Source: JBGTSJ01 sp041940305 (GTDB taxonomy: Bacteria; Planctomycetota; Planctomycetia; Planctomycetales; Planctomycetaceae). Taken from it: a stretch of 64,000 nt of DNA. Below, one piece after another: positions 9,309 through 19,400 of the stretch. Made by a program: the position numbers and the translations under genes. Position 1 is the stretch's first letter; each line of letters opens with the position of its first letter. A model generated the notes under the pieces. The model saw only the letters and a list, made by a program, of their open reading frames with translations, did not search any database and had not been told where the DNA came from. Location of the stretch: contig JBGTSJ010000017.1 of the NCBI GenBank assembly GCA_041940305.1, forward strand, positions 1-64,000, in the 5' to 3' direction.

Positions 9309-10913
9309 CCCCACCTCGCGCGAATCGTCCCGATGAATATCAACGCTCTCCGCCCCGAATGTCAGGTCCTCGCCGGTGATCTCAATGCGGTCTCCTTCTT
9401 CGAGCGACTCGCTGCCGCTCGCGATAATGCGGCTCCCGGCCGACAGCCCATGTGTCACCTCCAACAGCGTCGGAGTCTGAATCGATCCCAGTGTCACGGG
9501 GACGCGGCGCGCTGTGCCCCCGGCGACATCGGCCACCCACACGAACGAGCCCCCTTGGCCGGTCTGCACCAGCGGCCGCGGCACGAACAGGTGGTACTCC
9601 TCATCCGACTCCGCCTCTGGTGACTCGGTTTCCGGCGCCAGGAACGTCACGTCCACGAGCATCTCCGGTTTCAGCACGGGCGGCGGCTGATCCAGGGTGG
9701 CTTTCACCTCCAGTGTGTTCTTCTGAATGTTGGCGAACCCCGTCAGGAACAGCACTTTTCCAACCAGCGGCTCTGGCCACGCCGGGGTATCAATCTGCAC
9801 GGGCTGATCGCGCCCCACGCGAGGCAGGTCCTCAAAGCGCACGTCGATCCGCACCTGCAACTTGTCCGGCTGATACATCGTGACGACCGTACCGCCGTCC
9901 CGGTCGGCACTGAGCGACAAACCACCCGACATCACCTGCATTCCGGGCGCAGCGACCAGGTCCAGGATTCGCCCGTCGGCCGGCGCGACAATCGTCATCC
10001 GATCCAGCCGCAGCTGTGCCTCCGCCACTGCGACGCGCGCCTGCTTGACCTGCGACTCCGCCGCTGCCAGCCGGGCCCTGCCGGAATCGAGCGCCTGCCG
10101 TTCTTCCGATTTCAGTTCCAGTCGCTTCGCCGCCGCATCACGTCGTCGGACGAGCGCCTCCCGCTGAGCGTCCAGGACCGGCTTGCGTTGCGTGAGCTCA
10201 TTGACCTCAGCGGTCGCCGCATCAAATTCGGTCTGGGCCTGTTCAATGATAATCGCCGCCAGCGCCGTCCGCGCCTTTTCCTTGCTTTCCAGATCGATCT
10301 CGGCCACGCGGAGCCGCGCCTCGGCCCGCTCCAGCGCGAACGGCAGATTCGACAGTTCCGCCTCGACCTCGGCCAGCGCCGCCTCGGCTTCCGCCAGCGG
10401 CAACTCGAGGTGCGCCGGGAGATCGAAGTTCGTCTGCGCCGCCGTCAACGCCGCGCGCGCCTGTTCGACTTCCGCGGCCCGGATGTCCTCGGTCGCCTGC
10501 GCCGCTTCGAGCGCGAGTTCGGCATCCCGGGCAACCAGCCGTGCGATTGGCTCTCCCTTCTGAACGGGCTGATCCTCCACGACCAGCAGCTCTTCCACGA
10601 CACCTTCGGCCAGCGCGGTGACGCGGATCGGCGTCGGTCGCGGTTCCACCCACCCCGCCGCCTTGAACAAGGGTGTGCCGGCCGTCTGTACGTCGGCCAG
10701 GCTCACCAGTACCGGAATCACCGTGACCGGCGTGCGCGGGAGATACGCGTCCCGCGCAGCCCAGCCCAGCACGCCGACGAACCCGATCGTCAGCACCGCC
10801 GGCAGCACGTACCGCGAGAGCAGCCGCCGCTTCGGCACGATCCGCGAGTCAGCACCGCCGCCGTTCCGCCGCAGCGCAAGCTGCTTAAGATCCAGTTCGT
10901 CTCGGGCAACCAT
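9294..10913 (-). CDS. HlyD/MacA-type efflux periplasmic adaptor
   Basis: Membrane-anchored adaptor predicted to connect the inner-membrane ABC exporter with an outer-membrane channel or to present substrate. In 539 aa there is one N-terminal membrane anchor (about 30-50, LPAVLTIGFVGVLGWAA), a split lipoyl/barrel-sandwich region (GVVEELLVVEDQPVQKGEP, then IVAPADGRILDLVAAPG), a long Ala/Glu-rich coiled coil (about 130-310) and C-terminal beta-barrel domains. The coiled coil is long compared with MacA. The start is the ATG at 10913, 23 bases from the lipoprotein stop. No TolC-like channel is encoded in the window. Confidence 0.9.
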   Translation of the reverse strand: MVARDELDLKQLALRRNGGGADSRIVPKRRLLSRYVLPAVLTIGFVGVLGWAARDAYLPRTPVTVIPVLVSLADVQTAGTPLFKAAGWVEPRPTPIRVTALAEGVVEELLVVEDQPVQKGEPIARLVARDAELALEAAQATEDIRAAEVEQARAALTAAQTNFDLPAHLELPLAEAEAALAEVEAELSNLPFALERAEARLRVAEIDLESKEKARTALAAIIIEQAQTEFDAATAEVNELTQRKPVLDAQREALVRRRDAAAKRLELKSEERQALDSGRARLAAAESQVKQARVAVAEAQLRLDRMTIVAPADGRILDLVAAPGMQVMSGGLSLSADRDGGTVVTMYQPDKLQVRIDVRFEDLPRVGRDQPVQIDTPAWPEPLVGKVLFLTGFANIQKNTLEVKATLDQPPPVLKPEMLVDVTFLAPETESPEAESDEEYHLFVPRPLVQTGQGGSFVWVADVAGGTARRVPVTLGSIQTPTLLEVTHGLSAGSRIIASGSESLEEGDRIEITGEDLTFGAESVDIHRDDSREVGEDRG

Positions 10914-10936
10914 TCGCGGCCTCGCTGGCTCGATGA

Positions 10937-11629
10937 CTAAAGTGTGCTCGGTTTCGTCGCTTCGCCCTCGTCAGCGTGGCCTTCCTCGCCATGCTCGTAA
11001 TCATGTCCTACTTCGCCGTGGTCGTGATCATGGTCGTGGTCGTGGTCATGTGCGGCGCCGGCGGCCGCGTGCACCTCGCCCGGCTCTCGGAGATAAACGC
11101 CGCTCGCCAGAATCACGGCCGCGCCGTCCTCGCTCTTCTGCATCGTGCCTTCGACCACCACCGTGTCGAGTTCCCCCAGGCCGAGCAGCTCCTTGGCATC
11201 GGTCGCGATCAGGTTCCCCTGCTCATCCACGAACTTGACCAGGATCTTGCCGGTCTTGAGCTTGTCGGTCTCACAGCAGTAGTCCCACGGCGTCGGGCAG
11301 GCGTCTCCTTCAATGTCCGAGCAGGCCAGCAGCGAGTTGTCGACAATCGTGAACGCCGCCCGGCCGTCAATCCACGGATTGACGTCTCCACCGATTCGGC
11401 CGACGACGGTCACGGTTTCGCCATCCGCCGCGTCAGCCCGCACGGCAATTACGTCCTGAGCGTCGGCCGGTTCGGCCTGGAGGCGATACTTCGCCCCTTC
11501 GGCAGACGGCTCGTGACTACGTGCCGCCGGCGTGATGGCTGGATCGCCCGTTGTGGAAGTGCTCGACGAACAGCCGACGAGTCCGCCAATGAGCAGCGCG
11601 CCGCCTGCAATGATGTGAGTCCGATTCAT
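10937..11629 (-). CDS. Lipoprotein with Cys cluster and His-Asp-rich C-terminal tail
   Basis: Unrecognised family, 230 aa. The chosen ATG has a good AGGAG-type ribosome site and gives a lipoprotein signal with lipobox LVGC (Cys about 20). Two features suggest metal handling. A small beta-rich central domain contains a Cys cluster (residues around CSDIEGDACPTPWDYCC). The C-terminus carries an alternating HDHDHDHDHDH run and further GH and EH pairs, nine His in about 25 residues, encoded by a simple repeat near 11017-11050. The central part may be an OB-fold-like domain (GETVTVVGRIGGDVNPWIDG), which is inference. It sits between the first permease (26-base gap) and the adaptor gene (23-base gap), so it belongs to the exporter operon, possibly as a metal-binding or substrate-presenting partner. 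Confidence 0.75.
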   Translation of the reverse strand: MNRTHIIAGGALLIGGLVGCSSSTSTTGDPAITPAARSHEPSAEGAKYRLQAEPADAQDVIAVRADAADGETVTVVGRIGGDVNPWIDGRAAFTIVDNSLLACSDIEGDACPTPWDYCCETDKLKTGKILVKFVDEQGNLIATDAKELLGLGELDTVVVEGTMQKSEDGAAVILASGVYLREPGEVHAAAGAAHDHDHDHDHDHGEVGHDYEHGEEGHADEGEATKPSTL

Positions 11630-11655
11630 GTTCAGCTCTCCTGATTGAGTAGCGG

Positions 11656-12819
11656 TCAGACGGCCTTCAAGCCGTCGACGACCGACATCCGAAACAGTTT
11701 GACGGCGGGAGGCAACGAGCCGCACACGCCCAGAAACAATGCAATTCCATAGCCGATCAGCAGCGTGCCGCTGTCGATCTGCAGCTCGAACGCCCCCATG
11801 GTAAATCGCACAGCAACACGATTGATAAAGACGTATGCAATCGCCGACGCCAGCAGTGCGCCGCTCATGGACAGGATCGTCCCCTCCTGCACGACGCTCA
11901 GAATGGCCGCCCGCCGCGAGAACCCGATTGTCTGCAGCGTCGCGATCTCGCGCACGCGTCCGATGACCGCGCCGTACATCGTGTTCAGTCCGACGAACAC
12001 CCCTGCCCCGCTCACCAGCAGCACCACGAACCAGGCCAGCCAGCGCACCGGCTGGTAGTCCTTGCGGAGCGACTCGAAGTAGTCCGTCTGACGGATCGCC
12101 TGCAGCTCCAGATCGACGCGCTCCTTGCAGAACAGGTCCACATCCTCAAACTCCGCACCCGAACCGAGTGTCAGAGCCACCAGGCTCAGATCCTGCCGTT
12201 TGAGCACCTGCTGCAGATCATCCAGCCGGCACCACATTTCCGACTCAAACGCCGACCCTGCCGCCGCAAACGTCCCGGCGATCGTCCATTCCTCCCCTTC
12301 AAAGTAAATCTTGCGCCCCGGTTGCAGCCGGTCTTCCGCCAGCCCGAGCTTCGTCGGGGCCAACCGCCCGATCAGCACTTCGCCCGGCCTCGGCCAGCGG
12401 CCGTCGAGGATCTCGACGCGCCGATGGACCAGCAACGCCGACGGCGTCAGTCCGCGGACAAGTCCCATCGACGTCGGGCCGTCGCGCGTCCCCCCCACCT
12501 TTGTGCCGAGAAACAGCTCAGCCGATGCGTACTTCTTTCCGTACCGTTCCTGAATCCCCTGCAGGCTGCTCGCCAGCAGATCTGCTGTCCGCATCGGCAC
12601 CGATGAATACTCCAGGTTCTCTCCCATCCCCAGTGAGAACACGATCACCGTCTCCGGATCTCCGCTGACGGCCAGCGACTTGTCGAGGCCGCGGACGAAG
12701 CCGAGCACGACCAGAATCAACAGCGTCACCGTCATCAGGCCCGCGAGCGTCAGTGCACTGCGCAGCGGCCTGCGAAACAGGTTGCGAATGCCGTATTCCC
12801 AGGGAAGGGGGCGGAACAT
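11656..12819 (-). CDS. ABC transporter permease, FtsX type (first gene of export operon)
   Basis: First gene of the five-gene exporter operon, 387 aa. Topology is one N-terminal membrane segment (about 20-42, SALTLAGLMTVTLLILVVLG), an extracytoplasmic domain (about 45-260) and three C-terminal membrane segments (about 265-380). The cytoplasmic loop RVREIATLQTIGFSRRA is the FtsX/MacB coupling-helix motif that contacts the ATPase. It is clearly diverged from the second permease at 7309-8472, so the complex is probably heterodimeric like LolC/LolE. The start is the ATG at 12819; no obvious promoter was recognised in the 159-base gap upstream. Confidence 0.9.
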   Translation of the reverse strand: MFRPLPWEYGIRNLFRRPLRSALTLAGLMTVTLLILVVLGFVRGLDKSLAVSGDPETVIVFSLGMGENLEYSSVPMRTADLLASSLQGIQERYGKKYASAELFLGTKVGGTRDGPTSMGLVRGLTPSALLVHRRVEILDGRWPRPGEVLIGRLAPTKLGLAEDRLQPGRKIYFEGEEWTIAGTFAAAGSAFESEMWCRLDDLQQVLKRQDLSLVALTLGSGAEFEDVDLFCKERVDLELQAIRQTDYFESLRKDYQPVRWLAWFVVLLVSGAGVFVGLNTMYGAVIGRVREIATLQTIGFSRRAAILSVVQEGTILSMSGALLASAIAYVFINRVAVRFTMGAFELQIDSGTLLIGYGIALFLGVCGSLPPAVKLFRMSVVDGLKAV

Positions 12820-12978
12820 AGTTGGGGATGGGCAATTCCGGAACGGACAGACCCTTTGCTGCGCCTAAGCAATTGGCGCAGAAAAACGCAAAGAGCGGCG
12901 AACGACTGGAAGCGCGGCGGCGAACAGTCAGCCGACGCAAAGAAGCCTGACGTCACCCAATGGCAATGGGGTGATGGC

Positions 12979-13452
12979 CTAGCAGAGCCAGGAACAGATT
13001 TCGCCGCGCAATGCGCAACCCGAGAAACGGACGGCAACATCCGCAGGCCGGTCGAGGACCAGGCGGGGCACCATCACCGCACCCAGGGCGTCTCGAACGT
13101 CGTCGACTTCGCTCCAGATGCACGGCATCAATGCCAGATCAACGCTGCCGCTCTCGGACAGAGCCCCTTCGCACAGGCAGGTCTTCGTGCAGGGCGATTT
13201 CGGTGAAGGTCCGGGAGATTCAGGCTGCTGTTCTTCACGGCAGCAGGCCTTAGTACAGTCCGCCTTTGCAGCATCTTGTGTCCCGACGATGGCCGAAGCC
13301 GCCGCACAACAGTTCCCCCCCCCTGCCCGGCAAAAGTAAGGGCAGGACGTGATCGCCGCAATCAGGACGAATACGACGCCAGCTTGACGCAAGACTGTCT
13401 CCGCAGTTGATCTTGACCTCTCAACCCTATCCCGGTCGCAAAGGTGCGTCAA
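12979..13452 (-). CDS. Cys-rich exported hypothetical protein
   Basis: Not recognised. The longest frame (157 aa) begins with TTG; no ATG precedes the hydrophobic segment LRQAGVVFVLIAAITSC, which looks like a signal peptide or lipoprotein signal, so the true start may be an internal GTG/TTG nearer to it. The mature part has about 14 Cys, with CPYFC, NCC, ACC and CTKTCLC arrangements, consistent with metal binding or disulfide-rich structure. It is followed after 159 bases by the exporter operon on the same strand, whose lipoprotein carries a metal-type His tail, so a shared metal-related role is plausible but unproven. Real coding status is likely but not certain. Confidence 0.6.
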   Translation of the reverse strand: MTHLCDRDRVERSRSTAETVLRQAGVVFVLIAAITSCPYFCRAGGGNCCAAASAIVGTQDAAKADCTKACCREEQQPESPGPSPKSPCTKTCLCEGALSESGSVDLALMPCIWSEVDDVRDALGAVMVPRLVLDRPADVAVRFSGCALRGEICSWLC

Positions 13453-13478
13453 GGTGAGTGAGCGTGGCGGCTACCGGT

Positions 13479-14564
13479 TCACTCCTCGGTCAGCCGACGG
13501 AAACTCTCGTCGATGTCGGCCGGGGCGTCGAACAGTTGCCAGCGGTCGGCAGGCACCTCCGCAAAAGCCGCCGTGAGACGTTCGTTCCCGCGAAGCTCTT
13601 CGGTGACGTTACGGATGAGTATGGCGATCACCTGCTGCGGATGACGGCGGGCGATCTCGCCGTACACTTCCGGATCCCTCTCGCCGGAGTCTCCCACGAG
13701 AATGTAACGCCGCTGTTGTGCGGCCGTGAGAATGCCGTCGATCACGGTCACTTTCGACTCAAACGGATCGGCGAGCAGCCGCAGGGAAGTCGCGCCCTTG
13801 AGGCGCGTCTGCTTCATATGCCAGACGGCCTGCGGGAATCCGCTCTCCTCCAGGAACCCGCTGAGCGGCTGATACAGCTGCCACGGGCTCGACGACACAA
13901 AGTGCAACTGTGCTCCGCGTTCCGCCCACGTCCGATACAGCTCGGCCATTCCGTCCACTGCGGCGAACGGCTCGACGAACGTGTTCCGCAGCAGCTTCCG
14001 CCGTTCCGTCACCTCGCTGATCTTCACGGTGTCGTCGACGTCGCTGATGACCGTCGGCCCGGCCGGTTCGATCAACTGCACGACGCCGGTGAACGAGCGG
14101 GGATCGTCTTCCGGCAGAATCACACGGTACGTCAGGCGTCCATCCACGGCGAACCGGTCGACTTCATCTCGCGAGACCAGCAGCGTGTTTCCGAAGTGCC
14201 CGTCCTCCGCCGAGGGCAGCATGTCGTACATCTCACCCCCCAGGATGATCTGCAGGTCTTTGCCTCGTTCGTTATCCACCAGGAACCAGGCCGTCCGCTC
14301 CTCGTAGGTGGCGAGCTCGGTTTCATCGAGTTCCAGATCCAATTCGTCCCGCAGTTCATCGAGCAGGATGTTGCGGACGAACGCCCCGCGCTCCGGCTCA
14401 AAGATCCAGCCGTGAATGGGGATGGTCCACTCCGAGCCGTCGTCGCTGAGCCTCGCCGCGGTGGGGAAGCAGATAACCTCCTCGTCGCTGCGGACCTGTG
14501 CGGCTACCGGGCTTATGGAGCCTGCCAGCAGCAGGGTGGCCCCCACGACGAGACTGCACACCAT
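13479..14564 (-). CDS. Secreted App1-type (DUF2183) HAD-like phosphatase
   Basis: Member of the App1/DUF2183 group, known in yeast as a phosphatidate phosphatase. The HAD-type motif ISDVDDTVK (about residue 175), with the DxDxT catalytic Asp pair, is intact, followed by the motif HFVSSSPWQLYQPL and the late Asp motif LVGDSGERDPEVY. From the ATG at 14564 the protein has 361 aa and a signal peptide (LVVGATLLLAGSISPVAAQ); the open frame runs 20 codons further upstream to a GTG, which would bury the signal, so the ATG is preferred. It is divergent from moaC with a short shared upstream region of about 100 bases. The bacterial substrate is unknown. Confidence 0.87.
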   Translation of the reverse strand: MVCSLVVGATLLLAGSISPVAAQVRSDEEVICFPTAARLSDDGSEWTIPIHGWIFEPERGAFVRNILLDELRDELDLELDETELATYEERTAWFLVDNERGKDLQIILGGEMYDMLPSAEDGHFGNTLLVSRDEVDRFAVDGRLTYRVILPEDDPRSFTGVVQLIEPAGPTVISDVDDTVKISEVTERRKLLRNTFVEPFAAVDGMAELYRTWAERGAQLHFVSSSPWQLYQPLSGFLEESGFPQAVWHMKQTRLKGATSLRLLADPFESKVTVIDGILTAAQQRRYILVGDSGERDPEVYGEIARRHPQQVIAILIRNVTEELRGNERLTAAFAEVPADRWQLFDAPADIDESFRRLTEE

Positions 14565-14666
14565 GCTGCGCGATACCGAACGATGGTCAAACACGGGAAC
14601 GCCGACTCCTCGGTTGTCGATCACGATGGCCGAATGGTAGCGTCCGCGGCATCAGGAGTACGAGCG

Positions 14667-15143
14667 ATGCCCGACCTCTCGCATTTCGATGAATCCGGCG
14701 CCAGCCGGATGGTGGACGTCAGCACCAAGCCGGTGACCTGGCGGCTGGCCCGCGCGCAAGCCGTCGTCACCATGCTTCCCGAGACGCTCGCGATGATCCG
14801 AGACCGGAAGGTCGCCAAAGGGGACGTGTTCGAGGTCGCGCGGCTCGCCGGCATCATGGCGACGAAGCGGACGCCCGATCTGATCCCGCTGTGTCACTCG
14901 CTGGGCCTGGAGAGCGCCGAGGTTTCGTTCGAGGTTGTGGACGATCGATCGGTCCGGATCGAAGCGGCCGTCAGCGTGCACGGCCGCACGGGGGTCGAGA
15001 TGGAAGCCATGACGGCGGTCTCCGTCGCCGCCCTCACCGTGTACGACATGTGCAAGGCGGTGGACCGCGAAATGACGATCGGATCGATTCAGCTGCTCGA
15101 GAAATCGGGGGGCAAGAGCGGGCATTTCGTACGTGAAGGCTGA
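14667..15143 (+). CDS. moaC: Cyclic pyranopterin monophosphate synthase MoaC
   Basis: Converts the MoaA product to cyclic pyranopterin monophosphate in molybdenum cofactor synthesis. The 158-aa length is typical. Conserved motifs are PDLIPLCHSL, GVEMEAMTAVS and DMCKAVDREM, with active-site Lys and Asp present. The ATG has an AGGAG ribosome site ten bases upstream; the frame is open far upstream but only this part matches the family. No other moa/moe gene lies in the window, so moaC is isolated here. The next gene (polyprenyl synthase) begins 99 bases downstream on the same strand. Confidence 0.97.
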   Translation: MPDLSHFDESGASRMVDVSTKPVTWRLARAQAVVTMLPETLAMIRDRKVAKGDVFEVARLAGIMATKRTPDLIPLCHSLGLESAEVSFEVVDDRSVRIEAAVSVHGRTGVEMEAMTAVSVAALTVYDMCKAVDREMTIGSIQLLEKSGGKSGHFVREG

Positions 15144-15242
15144 TTCGCGGCTGCGGTTTGATTATCAGCTCGGCCTTACGGGCGCCGGCGGAGCCGAGCA
15201 GCGCGATTCCCGTCGCAAGATTCCGGCCTGGGAGAAGGTCGC

Positions 15243-16223
15243 ATGCTTCCATTGATTGAGGATCAACCAGTCCTGCAGCGCGTCGAATCGCTGATCGGCC
15301 CTGCGCTGGAGGAGGCGGAGGCCATCTACGACCGCGAGCTCGCGTCGGGCAATCCCTACATCACCGATATCCTGCGGCATACGCGGCGGTTTCGAGGCAA
15401 GCGGCTGCGGCCGATGCTGTTGCTGCTGTCTGCCGAAGCGGCCGGCGGCATTCGCAAGGCACATCCCGTTCTCGCAGCCGTGGTCGAGATGATCCACACG
15501 GCCACACTCGTTCATGACGACGTGCTGGACGACGCTGACCTGCGGCGGCACGTGGCGACGGTCAACTCCCGCTGGAACAACTCCACCAGCGTGCTGTTCG
15601 GAGATTACCTGTTCACCCACGCGTTTCATCTGGCTGCCAGCATCGATGCCGAGGCGTGTCGGCTGATCGGACGGGCGACGAACATCGTCTGCGAGGGTGA
15701 ACTGACGCAGGTCCGGCAAGGGGGAAACCTGGACCTGACGGAAGAGGAATACTTCCGGATTATTGAAGCCAAGACCGGCGAACTCTGCGCCGTCGCCGCC
15801 CGACTCGGGGCTCGTTACGCCGGCGCCGACGAACCGACCTGCGCGGCGCTCGATCACTACGGCCGCCAACTGGGCATCGCTTTCCAGATCGCCGACGACG
15901 TCCTCGATCTCGCCGGCAACGAACGACAGACGGGGAAGTCGCTCGGCTCCGACCTGTCTCAGCGGAAACTCACACTGCCAATGATCCGGCTGCTGAACGG
16001 AGAGCGATCCGGCCCGGCCCGCGAACTGCTGAGTGATCCACTGGAGCAATCCCACGCGACGCTGATGCAGGTATTGCGTGACAGCGGCGAACTGGATCGA
16101 GCGGCTGAGACGGCGATCGACATCGCGCGCGACGCCATCGCCTGTCTGGATGGGCTCCGCCCGTCGGTCGCGACCGACTTGCTGCAACGGCTGGCCGAGT
16201 TCGCCGTGCGCCGGCAATTCTGA
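15243..16223 (+). CDS. Polyprenyl diphosphate synthase (trans-isoprenyl synthase)
   Basis: Elongates allylic diphosphates with isopentenyl diphosphate to make a long-chain prenyl diphosphate, probably for quinone side chains. The first Asp-rich motif DDVLDDADLRR (about 92) and the second, ADDVLD (about 218), are intact; GKRLRP and KTGELCAVAARLGA are typical IspB-group motifs. Small residues ahead of the first motif fit a long-chain product, but chain length cannot be read securely. Length is 326 aa; the ATG follows a GGGAGAAGG ribosome site. Confidence 0.93.
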   Translation: MLPLIEDQPVLQRVESLIGPALEEAEAIYDRELASGNPYITDILRHTRRFRGKRLRPMLLLLSAEAAGGIRKAHPVLAAVVEMIHTATLVHDDVLDDADLRRHVATVNSRWNNSTSVLFGDYLFTHAFHLAASIDAEACRLIGRATNIVCEGELTQVRQGGNLDLTEEEYFRIIEAKTGELCAVAARLGARYAGADEPTCAALDHYGRQLGIAFQIADDVLDLAGNERQTGKSLGSDLSQRKLTLPMIRLLNGERSGPARELLSDPLEQSHATLMQVLRDSGELDRAAETAIDIARDAIACLDGLRPSVATDLLQRLAEFAVRRQF

Positions 16224-16477
16224 CCGCGCGGCCCGGATCCGCGTCGACCCGCAGGCCGACGCGCGTGCTCCGACTCCTGCTCCGCGCTGCGGGGCGGAAA
16301 GTGGAGAGCCTGCTCGCCGGGAGAGTGACTGAGGTCCTGCCAACTCATCGGTATCGCGCTCCGCAAATCCCTCGGGCTGCGGCGTTCTCACCTGCCGTGG
16401 CCGCTGCCGATCCCGTAAGATAGGGTGGAGACGCGCGCCGGAGGGTGCGCAGCGGCATCGAGCAGAGGGAGTGATCT

Positions 16478-19400
16478 GTGAGTGCACACGGACATCGGCT
16501 GGCCGTCTGGTTCATCGCCGGTTTGATCTCAGCCAGCCAGCCGGCGGCAGCACAGGGGGTATCGCGGCTGCCGGCGGCACCCGACGACGTCCGCACAGCG
16601 CTGGTGGACGGGGAAGCCGCGCAGGCGGCCGGGAACTGGGCGCTGGCGGTCGAGCGGTTTCAGCAGGTGCTCGATTACCCGGAGGATTACTTCCTCTCCG
16701 AAGGGCAGAGTCTCAAGTCGCATGTTGAGGCACAGCTGGCCGAGCTTCCGACGGAGGGGCTGGCGGCGTACGAGCGGCGGTTCGGCGCGACCGCCCGCGG
16801 CCTCCTCGATGAGGCCCTCAAGGCGGGTGACGGCGATGCGCAGCGCGACGTCATGCGGCAGTATTTCTACACCGAAGCCGGGCTGAACGCGGCGCTGGCG
16901 ATCGCCGAACGTCAGGCCGACGGCGGAGACATGCTGGCCGCGGCTCGACTGTACGACCGCCTCGCCGAACACCCTGCGCTCCCACAACCGCAGCGGGGGG
17001 CCGTGCTGCTGCGGTCCGCGGTCGCGTGGTGGATAGCCGGGACGGGCGACGTCGCACAGGTCCGGCTGGCTGAGCGCCAGCAGAGTGGGGCAGGGCCGGC
17101 GGCTCAGCCGGCAGTGCCCGGCGACCCCGCCGAGGCGATGGAGTGGTTGTCGACCGTAGCACCGGAGGACGGCGCGTCTGCGGATGCCGCCGAGTACCAC
17201 GTCTCTGTGTTTCGAGGCAATCCGCAGCGCAACGGGGCCACGGCGCCGGCCGTTCCGGTCGGACAATTCGACTGGCAGTATCCGGCGGTCGATCTGTACG
17301 ACAACCCCTGGAATCCGGAGCGGATTCCGGAACTGGAGTCGCGAGTCGATGCGCTGCAGCGGCGTCTGAGCGACCCCGACGGACCGGAGCATCTGATGCT
17401 GCCCGCCGGAATCCCGCTGGTCGCCAACGGGATCGTGGTTGTGCATGGACCCGGAACCGTCAAGGCGGTCTCTCTCCGGACAGGGGAGCTCCTCTGGTCC
17501 TCAAGTCAAGTGGATCAGACATTCAAGCAGCTGGTGGACGACCGATGGGAGCCGGAGGAGGAGTGGCACAAGGCCAACCTCGATCTGTTTCTGGCGCAGC
17601 GGACATGGCGGGACCTGACGTCGGCGTCGCTGAGCACTGACGGCACGTACGTGTATGCATTGTTCGATGGGGGCATGGTGTCGTCGATCAGCCAGGCCGC
17701 GCTCAACGTGCCGGACCTCGCGACGCATCCACTGGCGCCGCATCCGTACAACCGGCTGGTCGCGATCGAGCTGCAGCACGGCCGCATGAAGTGGACGGCG
17801 GGCGGGCCGTCGGGGCCGTATCAGGATGAACTCGCGGGCGTGTACTTTCTCGGCGCGCCGCTTCCGATCGACGGCAAGCTGTATTGCCTCGTCGAGGACC
17901 GCGGTCAGGTGCGGCTGATCGTCCTCGATGCGGCCCGCGCCGCGGCCGATCATCTGCACCCCGGCCGGGCCGTCATCTGGTCGCAGGCCCTGTACAACCC
18001 GGACGTCAACCTCAGCAACGCCTGGCTGGGGACGGAGCGTCGCATGGCGGGGCTCACCCCCTCCGCGGCGGGGGACATCCTCATCTGCCCGACCGGCGAG
18101 ACCACCGTCGTTGCCGTGGACCTTGCGCGCCGCACTCTGCTCTGGACGCAGCAGTATCGCGAGCCGACCGCGGGTTCGCCTCACCAGGCGTTGGCCGTGC
18201 GGATGATGCTGGCCCGCCAGCAACAGCGGGGCCGCATGGAGGATCAGCTCGCCGAGGAACTCCTGCATCCGGACCACTGGGCAGACTCCGCCGCGATTAT
18301 CGCCGGTCAGCACGTCCTGCTCACCCCGCCCGATGCCTCCGATCTGATCTGCGTGAACCTGCTGGACGGATCGGAAGTCTGGCGACGGCCGCGCGGCGAA
18401 GGACGGTTCGTGGCCGGCGTCCACGGCGAGGACGTCATCGTCGTCGGGGCGAGGCAGGTCGAAGCGATCCAGTTGGCGACCGGCGAGCCGGCTTGGGAGT
18501 CGCCCATTCCCATTACCGCGCCGGGAGGCCGTGGCTTCCGGCATGGGAGCCTCTACGTGCTCCCTCTCGCCACCGATGATGTCATCACCATTGACCTTGA
18601 GCAGCAGCGGATCATCGGCAACTCGCGCGTGGACTTTGAAGCCGGTCCGGGCAACCTGGTCGCGGCGGACGGCCGCATCGTCTGCCAGACGGCGGCGTCG
18701 CTGCTCGCGTTCCCGCAGCTCGACGAACTGCGGCAGTCCACGGCCGCAGCGCTGGAGGCCGATCCGGATGACGTCGCGGCGCTCTCCACTCGAGGCGAAC
18801 TCAGTCTGCATCTCGGCGACGAAGCGGCCGCGCTCGAGGACCTGCGGCAGGCTCTCACGATCGAAGACCATGCCCGCACGCGTGAACTGCTGGTGACCAC
18901 CCTGCTGGAAGGGTTACGCAGCGACTTCGAGGCCTACCGAGACGCGGCGGAGGAGATCGAGAGTCTTGTCTCCGATGAGCAGGACCGGCGGCGGTTCCAC
19001 CGGCTGTTCGCCGAAGGCCTGCAGCGAGCAGGTGAGTTGCAGGCCGCGTTCCGGCAGTACCTGGAGTTCGCGGAATCGATGTCGGGGTCGACCGAACTGG
19101 AGCGTGTCGATTCCGGCCGCAGTGTGCGGATCGATCGCTGGAGCCGCGGCAGGCTCGAATCCCTGTGGCAGGCGGCCGGCGATGCGGAGCGCCGGCAGTT
19201 GGAGTTGGAGTTGGCCGCCGTGATTGAGGACGCCGTCCGCAGCGACGATGTCGCGCGACTAGCCGCCCTGCTGAGCGTCGCACCCGACGCCGCGGCCGCC
19301 GATCGCCTCCGCTACGAGTGGACGCGCCGCGTTCACGCGCCGGAATCGTTTGCCGAATTCGAGTCCGAACTGTTGTCGCTGCTTGAGTCCGGCGAGCCCG

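Noticed and set aside
12859..12881. Hairpin CTGCGCC / GGCGCAG as a terminator for the Cys-rich gene
   Set aside because: There is no U-tract in the minus direction; the A-run lies on the wrong side, so it was not called.
13458..14666. Plus-strand open frame extending upstream of moaC
   Set aside because: Only the part from the ATG at 14667, with an AGGAG site, matches MoaC; the upstream part is antisense to the App1-type gene.
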